NCBI GenBank assembly: GCA_963703125.1 | Contig: OY969790.1 | Location: 2,046,001 to 2,110,000 of the forward strand | From: MFD04716-140 sp963703125 | GTDB lineage: Bacteria > Bacteroidota > Bacteroidia > Flavobacteriales > Flavobacteriaceae | Reading direction: 5' to 3' | DNA length: 64,000 nt | In this document: piece after piece, positions 8,581 to 16,935 of the stretch | Position numbering within the stretch: the first letter of the stretch is position 1 | How the letters are laid out: each line of letters begins with the position of its first letter | Translations under genes and position numbers: made by a program | Notes under the pieces: generated by a model | What the model was told of the DNA's origin: nothing | What the model saw: only the letters and a program-made list of their open reading frames with translations | The model's database searches: none

Positions 8581-10125
8581 ATGAAAAAGATAAATACAAA
8601 ACTTTCGATTTTACTGATGTTCGTTTTGGTCATTTCCTGTTCCGACGAAGATAATATTTTGTCTACCCCTTATATTCAGCAAACTATTCCAGTAATTGGG
8701 CCAACACCAAATTATACTAGTGGTAGTGCTGACTTTTCCAACTATGTTGCCGTCGGAAATTCATTGACCGCTGGTTATTCCGATGGAGCACTTTTCGCAG
8801 AAGGTCAGGACAAGTCTTTCCCTAATATTTTGGCCACGCAGTTTGCGCTTGCTGGCGGTGGGGCTTTCAGTCAGCCTTTGGTGAACGATAACACGGGAGG
8901 CTTATTGCTAGGGGGAAATCAGATTCTATCCAACAGATTAATATTCGACCCTGTCAATCAAGTACCATATCCCGTGAGCGGAACGCCAACAACAGAAGTA
9001 TCTAGCGTTGTTGCTGGGCCACATAACAATATGGGCGTGCCAGGAGCAAAGAGCTTTCATTTATTGGCCAATGGGTACGGTAATGTTGCAGGGGTTCAAG
9101 CCGGTCTTGCCAATCCATATTTTGCAAGAATGGCTTCCGGTCCAAATGCCTCCATTTTGGAAGACGTTCTAGCACAAAGTCCTACTTTTTTTACGCTTTG
9201 GATCGGCGCCAATGACGTACTCTCCTTTGCTACCTCGGGTGGTGTAGGTGCTGACAATAATGTTACAGGAAACATTGATCCCGCAACCTACGGCGGTAAT
9301 GATATTACCAATGCAAACGTTTTTGGACAGGTTTATGACCTTATTCTTCAAGGACTGGCGCAAACAGGTGCCAAGGGAGTTGTTGCCAATCTGCCTAATG
9401 TAACCGATGCCCCATATTTCACCACAGTACCTTATAACGCAATTCCGTTGGATGCGGCCACAGCTGGGTTGGTCAACCAAGCCTATGCCCAGTATAATGG
9501 AGGAATTCAACAAGCTCTTGGGGCACTTGCAGGCACAGGATTGTTTACGGTTGAAGAAGCAACAAAAAGGACAATCAGTTTTTCGGCAGGTCAGAATGCG
9601 GTTGTGATCGTTGACGAGGACCTTACGGACCTTGGGGCTATTAATCCGGCTTTCGCGGCCCTTCCAAAATATAGACAGGCTACTGCCGAGGACTTATTGG
9701 TGCTGACCTCCAGAACATTTCTAGGAACTCTTGCTGACCCTAACAATCCGTTTAGCATAAATGGCGTTGCGGTTCCGCTTGCGGATAAATGGGTGCTTAC
9801 CCCAGAGGAGCAAGCTTCAATTGCAGATGCAACGGTTGCCTTTAACACAACAATAGCCTCACTGGCACAACAATATGATTTTGGTTTATTTGATGCCAAT
9901 GCACTGTTGAACCAGATTTCTACGATTGGATTTAACATTGGCGGGGCGGCAACAATAACCGATAGTTACGTTACAGGCGGCGCATTTTCTCTAGACGGGA
10001 TACATCCTTCTCCACGAGGCTATGCGGTGGTGGCCAATGCGATGATTGATATTATCAATTCGAAATACGGTTCCAATCTTCCAAAAGTTAGCCCCATAGA
10101 GTATACAGGACTCTACGTTCAGTAG
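8581..10125 (+). CDS. SGNH/GDSL-type hydrolase lipoprotein
   Basis: A 514-residue exported lipoprotein, with lipobox VLVISCSDE. It carries the SGNH hydrolase blocks: block I AVGNSLTAGYSD around residue 57 (nucleophile Ser), block III WIGANDVL around 207, and block V DGIHPSPRGYAV around 471 (catalytic Asp and His). Such enzymes cleave acyl or acetyl esters from lipids or polysaccharides. It directly follows the TonB receptor, with which it probably shares a transcript, and a terminator lies just downstream. The substrate is unknown. The length exceeds a minimal SGNH domain (about 200-250), because loops are inserted between blocks III and V. Confidence 0.85.
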   Translation: MKKINTKLSILLMFVLVISCSDEDNILSTPYIQQTIPVIGPTPNYTSGSADFSNYVAVGNSLTAGYSDGALFAEGQDKSFPNILATQFALAGGGAFSQPLVNDNTGGLLLGGNQILSNRLIFDPVNQVPYPVSGTPTTEVSSVVAGPHNNMGVPGAKSFHLLANGYGNVAGVQAGLANPYFARMASGPNASILEDVLAQSPTFFTLWIGANDVLSFATSGGVGADNNVTGNIDPATYGGNDITNANVFGQVYDLILQGLAQTGAKGVVANLPNVTDAPYFTTVPYNAIPLDAATAGLVNQAYAQYNGGIQQALGALAGTGLFTVEEATKRTISFSAGQNAVVIVDEDLTDLGAINPAFAALPKYRQATAEDLLVLTSRTFLGTLADPNNPFSINGVAVPLADKWVLTPEEQASIADATVAFNTTIASLAQQYDFGLFDANALLNQISTIGFNIGGAATITDSYVTGGAFSLDGIHPSPRGYAVVANAMIDIINSKYGSNLPKVSPIEYTGLYVQ

Positions 10126-10154
10126 AAAAAACAGGTAAATTCTTGAAAAACTCA

Positions 10155-10186
10155 AAAAAACACTCCTAAATCTAGGAGTGTTTTTT
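10155..10186. terminator. intrinsic terminator after the SGNH hydrolase gene
   Basis: Stem CACTCCTA/TAGGAGTG (10161-10168 with 10173-10180), loop AATC, flanked by an A run on the left and a T run on the right. Confidence 0.88.
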
Positions 10187-10234
10187 ATTGCTTAAAAAAC
10201 AACAATTCCACTTTTCATATTAAATCGAATAACA

Positions 10235-10242
10235 TATCTTTG
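10235..10242 (+). promoter_or_regulatory. candidate -7 promoter element for atpD-atpC
   Basis: TATCTTTG matches TAnnTTTG exactly and is followed by GC, as in many Bacteroidetes promoters. It lies 71 bases before the atpD start. The -33 position has TTT in place of TTG. Confidence 0.55.
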
Positions 10243-10313
10243 CAGCCGAAAAAACATGCCATATCGTACGTGTTTTTTAGTTTTTTAATCCTAATTACAT
10301 AAACAAGTTCGTA

Positions 10314-11822
10314 ATGTCGAAAGTTACAGGTAAAGTTTCCCAAATTATTGGGCCAGTGGTAGATGTGGTTTTCCAATCCGGTGCAGACCTTCCCAAAATT
10401 TATGATTCATTGGAAATCACAAATAAAGATGGATCTAAACTCGTGTTGGAAGTACAATCCCATACAGGTGAGAACACAGTGAGAACCATTTCAATGGACT
10501 CTACTGATGGATTGAGCAGGGGAACCGAAGTCGTTGCCACTGGAGCAGCCATCCAAATGCCAGTAGGGGATGATGTGTACGGACGTCTATTCAATGTAAT
10601 CGGCGATGCTATTGACGGACTGGGAAATTTACCAAAAGCAGGTAAGGACGGACTTCCAATTCATAGAGATGCACCAAAATTTGAAGACCTTTCCACTTCG
10701 ACAGAAGTACTTTTTACCGGGATCAAGGTTATTGATTTGATTGAACCATATGCAAAAGGAGGTAAAATTGGATTGTTCGGCGGTGCCGGTGTTGGTAAAA
10801 CCGTTTTGATCCAGGAATTGATCAACAACATTGCCAAGGGGCATGGTGGACTTTCAGTTTTTGCCGGTGTTGGAGAGCGAACCAGGGAAGGAAATGACCT
10901 GCTTCGTGAAATGTTGGAGTCAGGAATTATTAAATATGGGGACGATTTCATGCATTCTATGGAAGAAGGCGGATGGGATCTTTCCAAAGTAGATAAAAAA
11001 GTGATGAAAGAGTCCAAGGCGACCTTCGTTTTTGGACAAATGAACGAACCCCCTGGAGCACGTGCTAGGGTTGCTCTTTCTGGGTTGACCATAGCAGAAT
11101 ATTTCCGTGATGGTGCTGGTGAAGGACAGGGAAAGGACGTTCTTTTCTTCGTTGATAACATATTCCGGTTTACACAGGCAGGTTCAGAGGTATCGGCACT
11201 ACTGGGGCGTATGCCTTCAGCGGTGGGATATCAGCCTACTTTGGCAACTGAAATGGGTGTGATGCAAGAACGTATAACATCAACAAAAAGAGGGTCTATT
11301 ACCTCTGTACAGGCGGTGTATGTTCCTGCGGATGACTTAACGGATCCGGCACCGGCAACAACATTTGCCCACTTGGACGCGACAACCGTACTTTCAAGAA
11401 AAATTGCTGAGTTGGGTATTTACCCCGCTGTGGATCCATTGGATTCTACCTCAAGGATTTTGACAGCTGATATTTTGGGCAAAGAGCATTATGATTGTGC
11501 ACAACGCGTAAAAGAGTTGTTGCAACGTTATAAAGAACTTCAAGACATTATTGCGATCTTGGGAATGGAAGAATTGTCAGAAGAGGATAAGTTGGCGGTT
11601 GGTAGAGCCAGGCGTGTTCAGCGTTTCCTTTCACAACCATTCCACGTAGCAGAACAATTTACAGGCATACCTGGGGTGTTGGTTGACATTAAAGAGACCA
11701 TCAAAGGGTTTAACATGATTATGGATGGAAAGTTAGATCGCCTACCAGAGTCGGCGTTTAACTTAAAAGGGACTATCGAAGAGGCCATAGAAGCTGGAGA
11801 GAAAATGCTGGCGGAAGCATAA
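10314..11822 (+). CDS. atpD: F0F1 ATP synthase subunit beta
   Basis: The catalytic subunit of the F1 head, which makes ATP from ADP and phosphate at the inner membrane. It is 502 residues, normal for Bacteroidetes. The Walker A motif GGAGVGKT lies at residues 156-163, GERTREGNDL follows, and the ATP synthase alpha/beta signature PAVDPLDSTS is present around residue 378. Only atpC follows; in this phylum atpD and atpC commonly form their own small operon away from the remaining subunits, and that is what is seen here. Confidence 0.98.
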   Translation: MSKVTGKVSQIIGPVVDVVFQSGADLPKIYDSLEITNKDGSKLVLEVQSHTGENTVRTISMDSTDGLSRGTEVVATGAAIQMPVGDDVYGRLFNVIGDAIDGLGNLPKAGKDGLPIHRDAPKFEDLSTSTEVLFTGIKVIDLIEPYAKGGKIGLFGGAGVGKTVLIQELINNIAKGHGGLSVFAGVGERTREGNDLLREMLESGIIKYGDDFMHSMEEGGWDLSKVDKKVMKESKATFVFGQMNEPPGARARVALSGLTIAEYFRDGAGEGQGKDVLFFVDNIFRFTQAGSEVSALLGRMPSAVGYQPTLATEMGVMQERITSTKRGSITSVQAVYVPADDLTDPAPATTFAHLDATTVLSRKIAELGIYPAVDPLDSTSRILTADILGKEHYDCAQRVKELLQRYKELQDIIAILGMEELSEEDKLAVGRARRVQRFLSQPFHVAEQFTGIPGVLVDIKETIKGFNMIMDGKLDRLPESAFNLKGTIEEAIEAGEKMLAEA

Positions 11823-11832
11823 TAGTTGATTG

Positions 11833-11899
11833 TTTTTAGTTGATGGCCGTCATTCAATATGGTGCCAACAACGAACAACGAACAACGAACAACTAAAAA
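11833..11899. repeat. heptamer tandem repeat inside a 10-bp inverted repeat, atpD-atpC spacer
   Basis: Three perfect copies of AACAACG plus a partial AACAAC run from 11867 to 11893. They are enclosed by TTTTTAGTTG (11833-11842) and its exact complement CAACTAAAAA (11890-11899), which ends 2 bases before the atpC start. The transcript could fold with the repeat in the loop. Whether this affects atpC translation is unknown. Confidence 0.7.
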
Positions 11900-11901
11900 A
11901 T

Positions 11902-12180
11902 ATGTATTTAGAAATTGTATCACCTGAGGCAACCTTATTTGCAGGAGAAGTAACATCGGTTACTGTCCCTGGGACCAATGGGGAATTTCAAATGTTGAAT
12001 AACCACTCCCCAATAGTTTCATTGCTCCAAGCGGGTAAAGTGAAGATTCAGGGAAATTTGACAATCGATGAAAAGTTTGAAAATAAATTTTCGAAAGATT
12101 CAGATGGTAGAACTGTCCTTCAAATTACAAGTGGCACTGTTGAAATGAAGGACAATAAAGTGATTGTTCTGGCGGATTAG
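11902..12180 (+). CDS. atpC: F0F1 ATP synthase subunit epsilon (delta/epsilon N-terminal domain)
   Basis: The 92-residue product starts MYLEIVSPEATLFAGEV and contains PGTNGEFQMLNNHSPIVSLL, the beta-sandwich of ATP synthase epsilon. It couples rotation of the central stalk to F1. At 92 residues it lacks the C-terminal two-helix inhibitory domain of the E. coli subunit (about 139 residues), as is common in Bacteroidetes. An upstream TTG at 11830 would add 24 residues translated from the repeat-containing spacer; they match nothing in the family, so the ATG at 11902 is chosen. A bidirectional terminator follows. Confidence 0.93.
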   Translation: MYLEIVSPEATLFAGEVTSVTVPGTNGEFQMLNNHSPIVSLLQAGKVKIQGNLTIDEKFENKFSKDSDGRTVLQITSGTVEMKDNKVIVLAD

Positions 12181-12200
12181 AGATTTATTCAGCTGATAGT

Positions 12201-12230
12201 AAAAAAGCCATACAATTGTATGGCTTTTTT
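12201..12230. terminator. bidirectional terminator between atpC and the acetyltransferase gene
   Basis: A perfect 30-base palindrome with core GCCATACAATTGTATGGC flanked by A6 and T6. It serves both converging transcripts and overlaps the stop codon of the minus-strand gene by 2 bases. Confidence 0.9.
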
Positions 12231-12762
12231 ATTGAAGAATAATAAGTTTCCAGTCCTGGCCCCCCGAAGAATAGGTTTTTAACTCCTTGAATCCTACGGC
12301 GTAATGCGCATTCAGGGATCTCACATTTTTCACATCAACTTCTGTAATAATGGCAGTAAATTCTGGTTGAACGGAAGCTATCATGGTCTCGTACAGTTTG
12401 CGAAAAACACCTTTTTTACGGTACTCCTCAGCTATACAAACTTGCCCCATGGCTATAAACCTGACATCTTTTTTCAGAACAGTTTTAATTTCTTCGAACA
12501 TTGGTTTTAAAACTTCAATATCTTTTGCAAATTTTGGATGCATGCAAAGCGTATAACCGATGACTTTTTTTCCATCCTTTGCAATAATGTGAGGACAAAC
12601 ACTATGCATTCGTTCCAAAATATCCAGAGTGTGCCGAACGGTAACAAAGCCTTCTTTTTCCCGAGTTTCAAGTGATACGTTGGACAACTGATTTACGCTT
12701 TGTAATTCAAGAATTTGTTCCAGTTCTTCTTTTGAGGATGTTTTCCAATATGTCAACTCCAT
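12229..12762 (-). CDS. GNAT family N-acetyltransferase
   Basis: A 177-residue cytosolic protein with the Gcn5-related acetyltransferase pattern. AMGQVCIAEEYRKKGVFRKLYE around residues 104-124 is motif A, the acetyl-CoA pyrophosphate loop (here R-K-K-G-V), and NVRSLNAHYAVGFKEL near residue 146 is motif B. The acceptor cannot be predicted. Its start codon abuts the stop of the upstream M61 peptidase gene, so both are probably on one transcript. Confidence 0.85.
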   Translation of the reverse strand: MELTYWKTSSKEELEQILELQSVNQLSNVSLETREKEGFVTVRHTLDILERMHSVCPHIIAKDGKKVIGYTLCMHPKFAKDIEVLKPMFEEIKTVLKKDVRFIAMGQVCIAEEYRKKGVFRKLYETMIASVQPEFTAIITEVDVKNVRSLNAHYAVGFKELKTYSSGGQDWKLIILQ

Positions 12763-14562
12763 CTATTCTTGTTTAAGCCATTCCTTTCTCCTATTCAAGA
12801 TTTTCTTTGAAGGTTTTGTCCCACTTTTTTCTTGAAGCTGTATTGTATAAGAAGGGTCGGCAGACAATTGTAGACGCGCTTCCTTTGAGATTCCGTTTCG
12901 GGTATATGCTATCTTTAGGGTATCTTCAACTTTAAACTGTTTAATGAATTCATTAAATTGTTTTCCATTGGGAAAAGGTAGGCCATTTATTGAGGTTATG
13001 ATATCTCCCGTATCAAGTCCAGCATTATAGGCCGGACTTCCAATCAAGGAATTACCACGTATCAAGCCGTTCCCTTCAACATTCAAAGAGACCGAAGCTC
13101 CAAAAAATGGAGCGTCCTTCGGTTGAATTAAATCAACACCGACCATGGCCAATAGTGATTTATAGTCCGGCATTTGGCTGTCATAGACATAGGAGTTAAA
13201 AAAAGTTGTACCAAAAGCATCTCCAGCATATTGTTGCAATGCAGACTGTAGATTTTCAAGTGTATACGGAGTTTCCCTTTTCCCATACATCTGCCAGACC
13301 AGTTTCATATAATCATCTAGGTTCAAATTGTTTTCCCTGAGAGATAGGTCCAAAGCCAGACCTAGAACACTTCCGTAAGAATAGTAAGAAATAAAGGTAT
13401 TTTGCCTGTTCACCGGATCTACCGAGGTCGCCGCATCTACAAATGGCGCCTGATAGCTCATCTCAACAGGATTAAAAAATTGACGGGCGGGTGAATTCCA
13501 GACATAATTAAACGTTCCTGTTAGTCCCTCGACATATTTTTCAGAAGTAATCAATCCAGCCCTGCAAAGGATAAAATCAGTATAATAACTGGTGAACCCT
13601 TCAGCAAACCATAATGCCCCACTCATGTTCGCTTTTGAAAAATCAAAGGGTTCCAATGTTTTGGGACGAATTCGTTCCACATTCCATGAATGAAAAAATT
13701 CATGGGCTACCGTTCCTATATTATTTTCCATTCCCCCTTCAGCCAATCCTTCGGTATCCGTTAAAATAGTTGAATTTCGATGTTCCATTCCATCACCTGA
13801 TGCATTGGGTATATAGCAGGCAAGAAAGGTATATTTTCCATAGTCGAAGTTGGGAAGTTCGCCGTAGACATCTTTTTCCGCAAGCACAACCTTCTTTACC
13901 TTTTCAAAGTAGGTGTTTACTTCCTCTTCGTTGCCATTATGATGAAGTACAAATTGAATTGTTTTATTGTCCACAATAAATTCACGAAGCGTATGATTGC
14001 TTATTTCGGTAGGGCTATCCATAAAATATTGGAGATTGGGAGCCATATAGGTTGTTCCAGAGACCATAGGAAGTTGTGTGGCTACCTTCCATCCCAAATC
14101 CTGGCGAACTTTGAATTCCACTTCAATTTTTCGGTCAGCCAGCTGAGGCGCATACATAAAAGTTGCCGGGATATTTAAATGGGCATGGGTTTCATCAATT
14201 TGCGAATAGGTCCCATCGCCCCGATTGGCAAATAATAGATACCTGATTTTTACGGTACCATCATGGCCAACTATTTTCCATTCATAAGGATTCGGCCTGT
14301 ATACCTCCAAAATCTTACCCTTGCCATCGGTTGCCTTAAAGCCATAAACATTTTTTGCAAATTCGTGCAAAGCATAGCGACCAGGTGATGAACGTGCCAT
14401 TCGAACACTAAGGGTATCAGTGCCAATCGATGAAAATTGAGCTTCAATGGCCGCTTCATGATGTACGGCATTTTCAAAAGTTATAGTGTAAGAATTCGTT
14501 TGTGCCGTTACGTAGCCAAAAGGCAAAATAAATAGGAAAAGCGCAATAAGTCGTTTCATCAT
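12763..14562 (-). CDS. M61 family metallopeptidase with C-terminal PDZ domain
   Basis: An exported 599-residue zinc peptidase with signal peptide MMKRLIALFLFILPFGYVTAQ. The zinc site HEFFH is at residues 287-291 (His287, Glu288, His291), followed by the M61-typical SWNVERIRP; the downstream FAEGFTSYYTD supplies the probable third zinc ligand. Residues about 485-580 form a PDZ domain (GSPAYNAGLDTGDIITSING). The family includes glycyl aminopeptidases; here a role in the periplasm or at the surface is inferred from the signal. Its promoter region is shared with the divergent bioF. Length is normal for the family. Confidence 0.93.
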   Translation of the reverse strand: MMKRLIALFLFILPFGYVTAQTNSYTITFENAVHHEAAIEAQFSSIGTDTLSVRMARSSPGRYALHEFAKNVYGFKATDGKGKILEVYRPNPYEWKIVGHDGTVKIRYLLFANRGDGTYSQIDETHAHLNIPATFMYAPQLADRKIEVEFKVRQDLGWKVATQLPMVSGTTYMAPNLQYFMDSPTEISNHTLREFIVDNKTIQFVLHHNGNEEEVNTYFEKVKKVVLAEKDVYGELPNFDYGKYTFLACYIPNASGDGMEHRNSTILTDTEGLAEGGMENNIGTVAHEFFHSWNVERIRPKTLEPFDFSKANMSGALWFAEGFTSYYTDFILCRAGLITSEKYVEGLTGTFNYVWNSPARQFFNPVEMSYQAPFVDAATSVDPVNRQNTFISYYSYGSVLGLALDLSLRENNLNLDDYMKLVWQMYGKRETPYTLENLQSALQQYAGDAFGTTFFNSYVYDSQMPDYKSLLAMVGVDLIQPKDAPFFGASVSLNVEGNGLIRGNSLIGSPAYNAGLDTGDIITSINGLPFPNGKQFNEFIKQFKVEDTLKIAYTRNGISKEARLQLSADPSYTIQLQEKSGTKPSKKILNRRKEWLKQE

Positions 14563-14607
14563 CCAAAGGTTTCTGCGAACTAATATACTATATAAAAGGG
14601 GAAATAT

Positions 14608-14615
14608 TACATTTG
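14608..14615 (+). promoter_or_regulatory. candidate -7 promoter element for the biotin operon, very close to the bioF start
   Basis: TACATTTG matches TAnnTTTG exactly and is followed by GC. It ends only 4 bases before the bioF ATG, so transcription would start at or next to the start codon, giving a leaderless or nearly leaderless message. Confidence 0.5.
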
Positions 14616-14619
14616 CGCC

Positions 14620-15792
14620 ATGCAGAAACTACCTGAAAAACTAAAGACAAAATTAGAGGATAGAATATCGGAAAATTGCCTTAGAAAATTGCCGATGGTC
14701 AATACTCTTATCGATTTTTCATCCAACGATTATTTGGGTTTTGCAAAAAATGGAACTATTTACTCCAATACTTTTCAGCTGCTCTTAAACAAGGACATTT
14801 TCCAAAACGGAGCTACCGGATCACGACTCTTGACCGGAAATCATAAATTGTATCTTGAACTCGAGGATTATCTCACAAAATATCATTCAATTGAAAGTGC
14901 ATTGATATTTAATTCTGGATACGATGCCAATTTGGGTTTTTTCTCATGTGTTCCGCAACGCGGTGATTTGGTTTTCTACGATGAGTTTGTGCATGCCAGT
15001 ATACGCGACGGAATAAAAATGGGCAATGCCAAAAGCTATAAGTTCAGGCACAATGATGTTGAGGATTTACAACAAGTTACTGAACGGACTGTAAAAGCTT
15101 CAGAGGATGTATTTGAAGGGACAATGCCAGAAATATATGTGGTAACCGAGTCGGTTTTTTCAATGGATGGCGATTCTCCCGATATTCAAAAATTGGCCAG
15201 TTTTTGTAAAAAATACAAATATCGTTTGATTATAGATGAGGCCCATGCAATAGGTGTTATGGGTAAATCCGGAAATGGACTTGTACAAGAAATGGGAATT
15301 GAAGGCGCAGTTTTTGCGAGAACAATAACTTTCGGAAAAGCCCTTGGCTCCCATGGGGCCGCAATACTAGGGAGTTATGGGATAAAGGAGTATCTGGTTA
15401 ATTTCGCAAGACCGTTGGTTTATTCAACGGCACTTTCTCCCCATACAATTGCAACAGTTTTATCGGCTTATCAATTTTTAGAAATCAATGAGGGACAAAA
15501 ACAGCGGATTTTACTTCAAGAAAACATCAAACATTTTAAGGATAGGATAGGGGCACTAAAAATGACCGGACATTTTATTGAGAGTGATTCTGCGATACAG
15601 AGTTGTATAGTTGCCGGGAATCAAAAAGTAAAATCGGTCGCCAATAAATTATACGATGAGGGTTTTGACGTAAAACCAATTCTTTCGCCTACAGTTCCTG
15701 AGGGCGAGGAGCGACTTCGTTTTTGTATTCATAGTTTTAATGGGAAAGAAGAAATAGGCTTGGTACTTCAGTTGTTGTCATCGTATATTTAA
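14620..15792 (+). CDS. bioF: 8-amino-7-oxononanoate synthase (or closely related KBL-type enzyme)
   Basis: A PLP enzyme of the alpha-oxoamine synthase family, which joins pimeloyl-ACP/CoA and alanine to make 8-amino-7-oxononanoate. The 390-residue protein shows FSSNDYLGFA near residue 30, GATGSRLLTGNH near 66, IIDEAHAIGVMG near 205 (PLP-ring Asp and His) and TITFGKALGSHG near 236 (PLP Lys). The operon context with bioD, bioA and bioB fixes the assignment. The ATG at 14620 gives the family's normal N-terminus, which leaves almost no 5' leader after the promoter element. Confidence 0.93.
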   Translation: MQKLPEKLKTKLEDRISENCLRKLPMVNTLIDFSSNDYLGFAKNGTIYSNTFQLLLNKDIFQNGATGSRLLTGNHKLYLELEDYLTKYHSIESALIFNSGYDANLGFFSCVPQRGDLVFYDEFVHASIRDGIKMGNAKSYKFRHNDVEDLQQVTERTVKASEDVFEGTMPEIYVVTESVFSMDGDSPDIQKLASFCKKYKYRLIIDEAHAIGVMGKSGNGLVQEMGIEGAVFARTITFGKALGSHGAAILGSYGIKEYLVNFARPLVYSTALSPHTIATVLSAYQFLEINEGQKQRILLQENIKHFKDRIGALKMTGHFIESDSAIQSCIVAGNQKVKSVANKLYDEGFDVKPILSPTVPEGEERLRFCIHSFNGKEEIGLVLQLLSSYI

Positions 15793-15797
15793 TTCAT

Positions 15798-16181
15798 ATG
15801 AGCGATACATTTTATACACTGGCGGCTTTTGAATATGCAGCCGATGTTCAGATTGTGAAAGGAAAGTTGGAATCTGAAGGAATTCCTGTTTTTCTGCGTG
15901 ATGAGAATACGCTAAATACAGATCCGCTGATAAGCAATGCCATTGGTGGGGTTAAATTACAAGTTTACCATAAGGATAAGGATAGGGCATTGGCAATATA
16001 TAATGAAATAAGGGCTTATGCGGTTGATAAAAATGATATGTCCATTATCTGCCCAAATTGTAAAGCGCAAAAATCGGAACCGTATTACAGTGGTAAGGGC
16101 ATTATTTTTAGACTTTTCCCATTTTTTGAAAAAAGGAAGTACAAATGTTTAAATTGTGGGATGATTACCAACCCGAACTAA
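15798..16181 (+). CDS. DUF2007 domain protein with C-terminal zinc ribbon
   Basis: A 127-residue cytosolic protein. The N-terminal 70 residues (YTLAAFEYAADVQIVKGKLESEG, then GGVKLQVYHKDKDRALAI) match DUF2007, a small alpha/beta domain sometimes called putative signal-transducing protein. The C-terminus has two Cys pairs (CPNC near residue 84 and CLNC near 119) that can form a zinc ribbon. It sits 5 bases after bioF and 1 base before bioD, so it is translated as part of the biotin operon; what it does there is unknown. Confidence 0.8.
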   Translation: MSDTFYTLAAFEYAADVQIVKGKLESEGIPVFLRDENTLNTDPLISNAIGGVKLQVYHKDKDRALAIYNEIRAYAVDKNDMSIICPNCKAQKSEPYYSGKGIIFRLFPFFEKRKYKCLNCGMITNPN

Positions 16182-16182
16182 T

Positions 16183-16800
16183 ATGAAACGTATTTTCGTA
16201 ACAGGAATTTCTACCGATGTGGGTAAAACCATTACCTCCGCCATAATAGTGGAGGCCTTGGAAGCTGACTATTGGAAACCCGTCCAAGCAGGTGAATTGA
16301 CATATACCGATAGTCATCGGGTTAGGGATTTAATTTCCAATGGAAAAACCAAAATTCACAAAAGCAGTTATGAACTAAAGGCTCCGATGAGCCCTCATGC
16401 GGCTGCCCAAATGGACGGAATTACAATTGACCGTACCAAGATTCAAGAACCACAAACCAATAATCATTTGGTCATTGAAGGAGCTGGAGGATTACTGGTA
16501 CCTTTGAATGATGAGGATACAATTTTAGATATCATTATGCCGAACTACAAAGTCATTGTAGTAGCTAGACATTATTTGGGAAGTATTAACCATACACTAT
16601 TGACTGTCAATTGGTTGAATCAAAAGGGGTATGATGTGTCTATCTTGTTTAACGGGGACGAGAATCCTTCTACAGAAAATATTATTGCAAAAAAAACAGG
16701 AGTCACCATTCTGGGACGAATCAATGAAGAACCTATTTTTGAAAGGGACACAATTAAAAAGTATGCGGATATGTTCAAAGAAACATTCCTAGAGCTATAG
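16183..16800 (+). CDS. bioD: dethiobiotin synthase
   Basis: BioD closes the ureido ring of dethiobiotin from 7,8-diaminononanoate, CO2 and ATP. The 205 residues begin MKRIFVTGISTDVGKT, with the P-loop GISTDVGKT at 8-16; KPVQAGE and VIEGAGGLLVPL are further conserved segments. Length is slightly under the usual 215-225. It overlaps no neighbour but is only 1 base from the DUF2007 gene. Confidence 0.95.
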   Translation: MKRIFVTGISTDVGKTITSAIIVEALEADYWKPVQAGELTYTDSHRVRDLISNGKTKIHKSSYELKAPMSPHAAAQMDGITIDRTKIQEPQTNNHLVIEGAGGLLVPLNDEDTILDIIMPNYKVIVVARHYLGSINHTLLTVNWLNQKGYDVSILFNGDENPSTENIIAKKTGVTILGRINEEPIFERDTIKKYADMFKETFLEL

Positions 16801-16935
16801 ACGATTCCATATAAAAACTGCCTATCGCATTAAAGTTTAAATGTATGCGTGTTTCTACTTTCTTGCTAATAATCCCCATCTTTGCAAGAGTAATTTTCAG
16901 CCCAACAATAGGGTTAAAATTTAAATAATCTGCAC

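Noticed and set aside
11830..11901. Longer atpC starting at a TTG in the spacer
   Set aside because: The added residues come from the repeat-containing spacer and have no counterpart in epsilon subunits.
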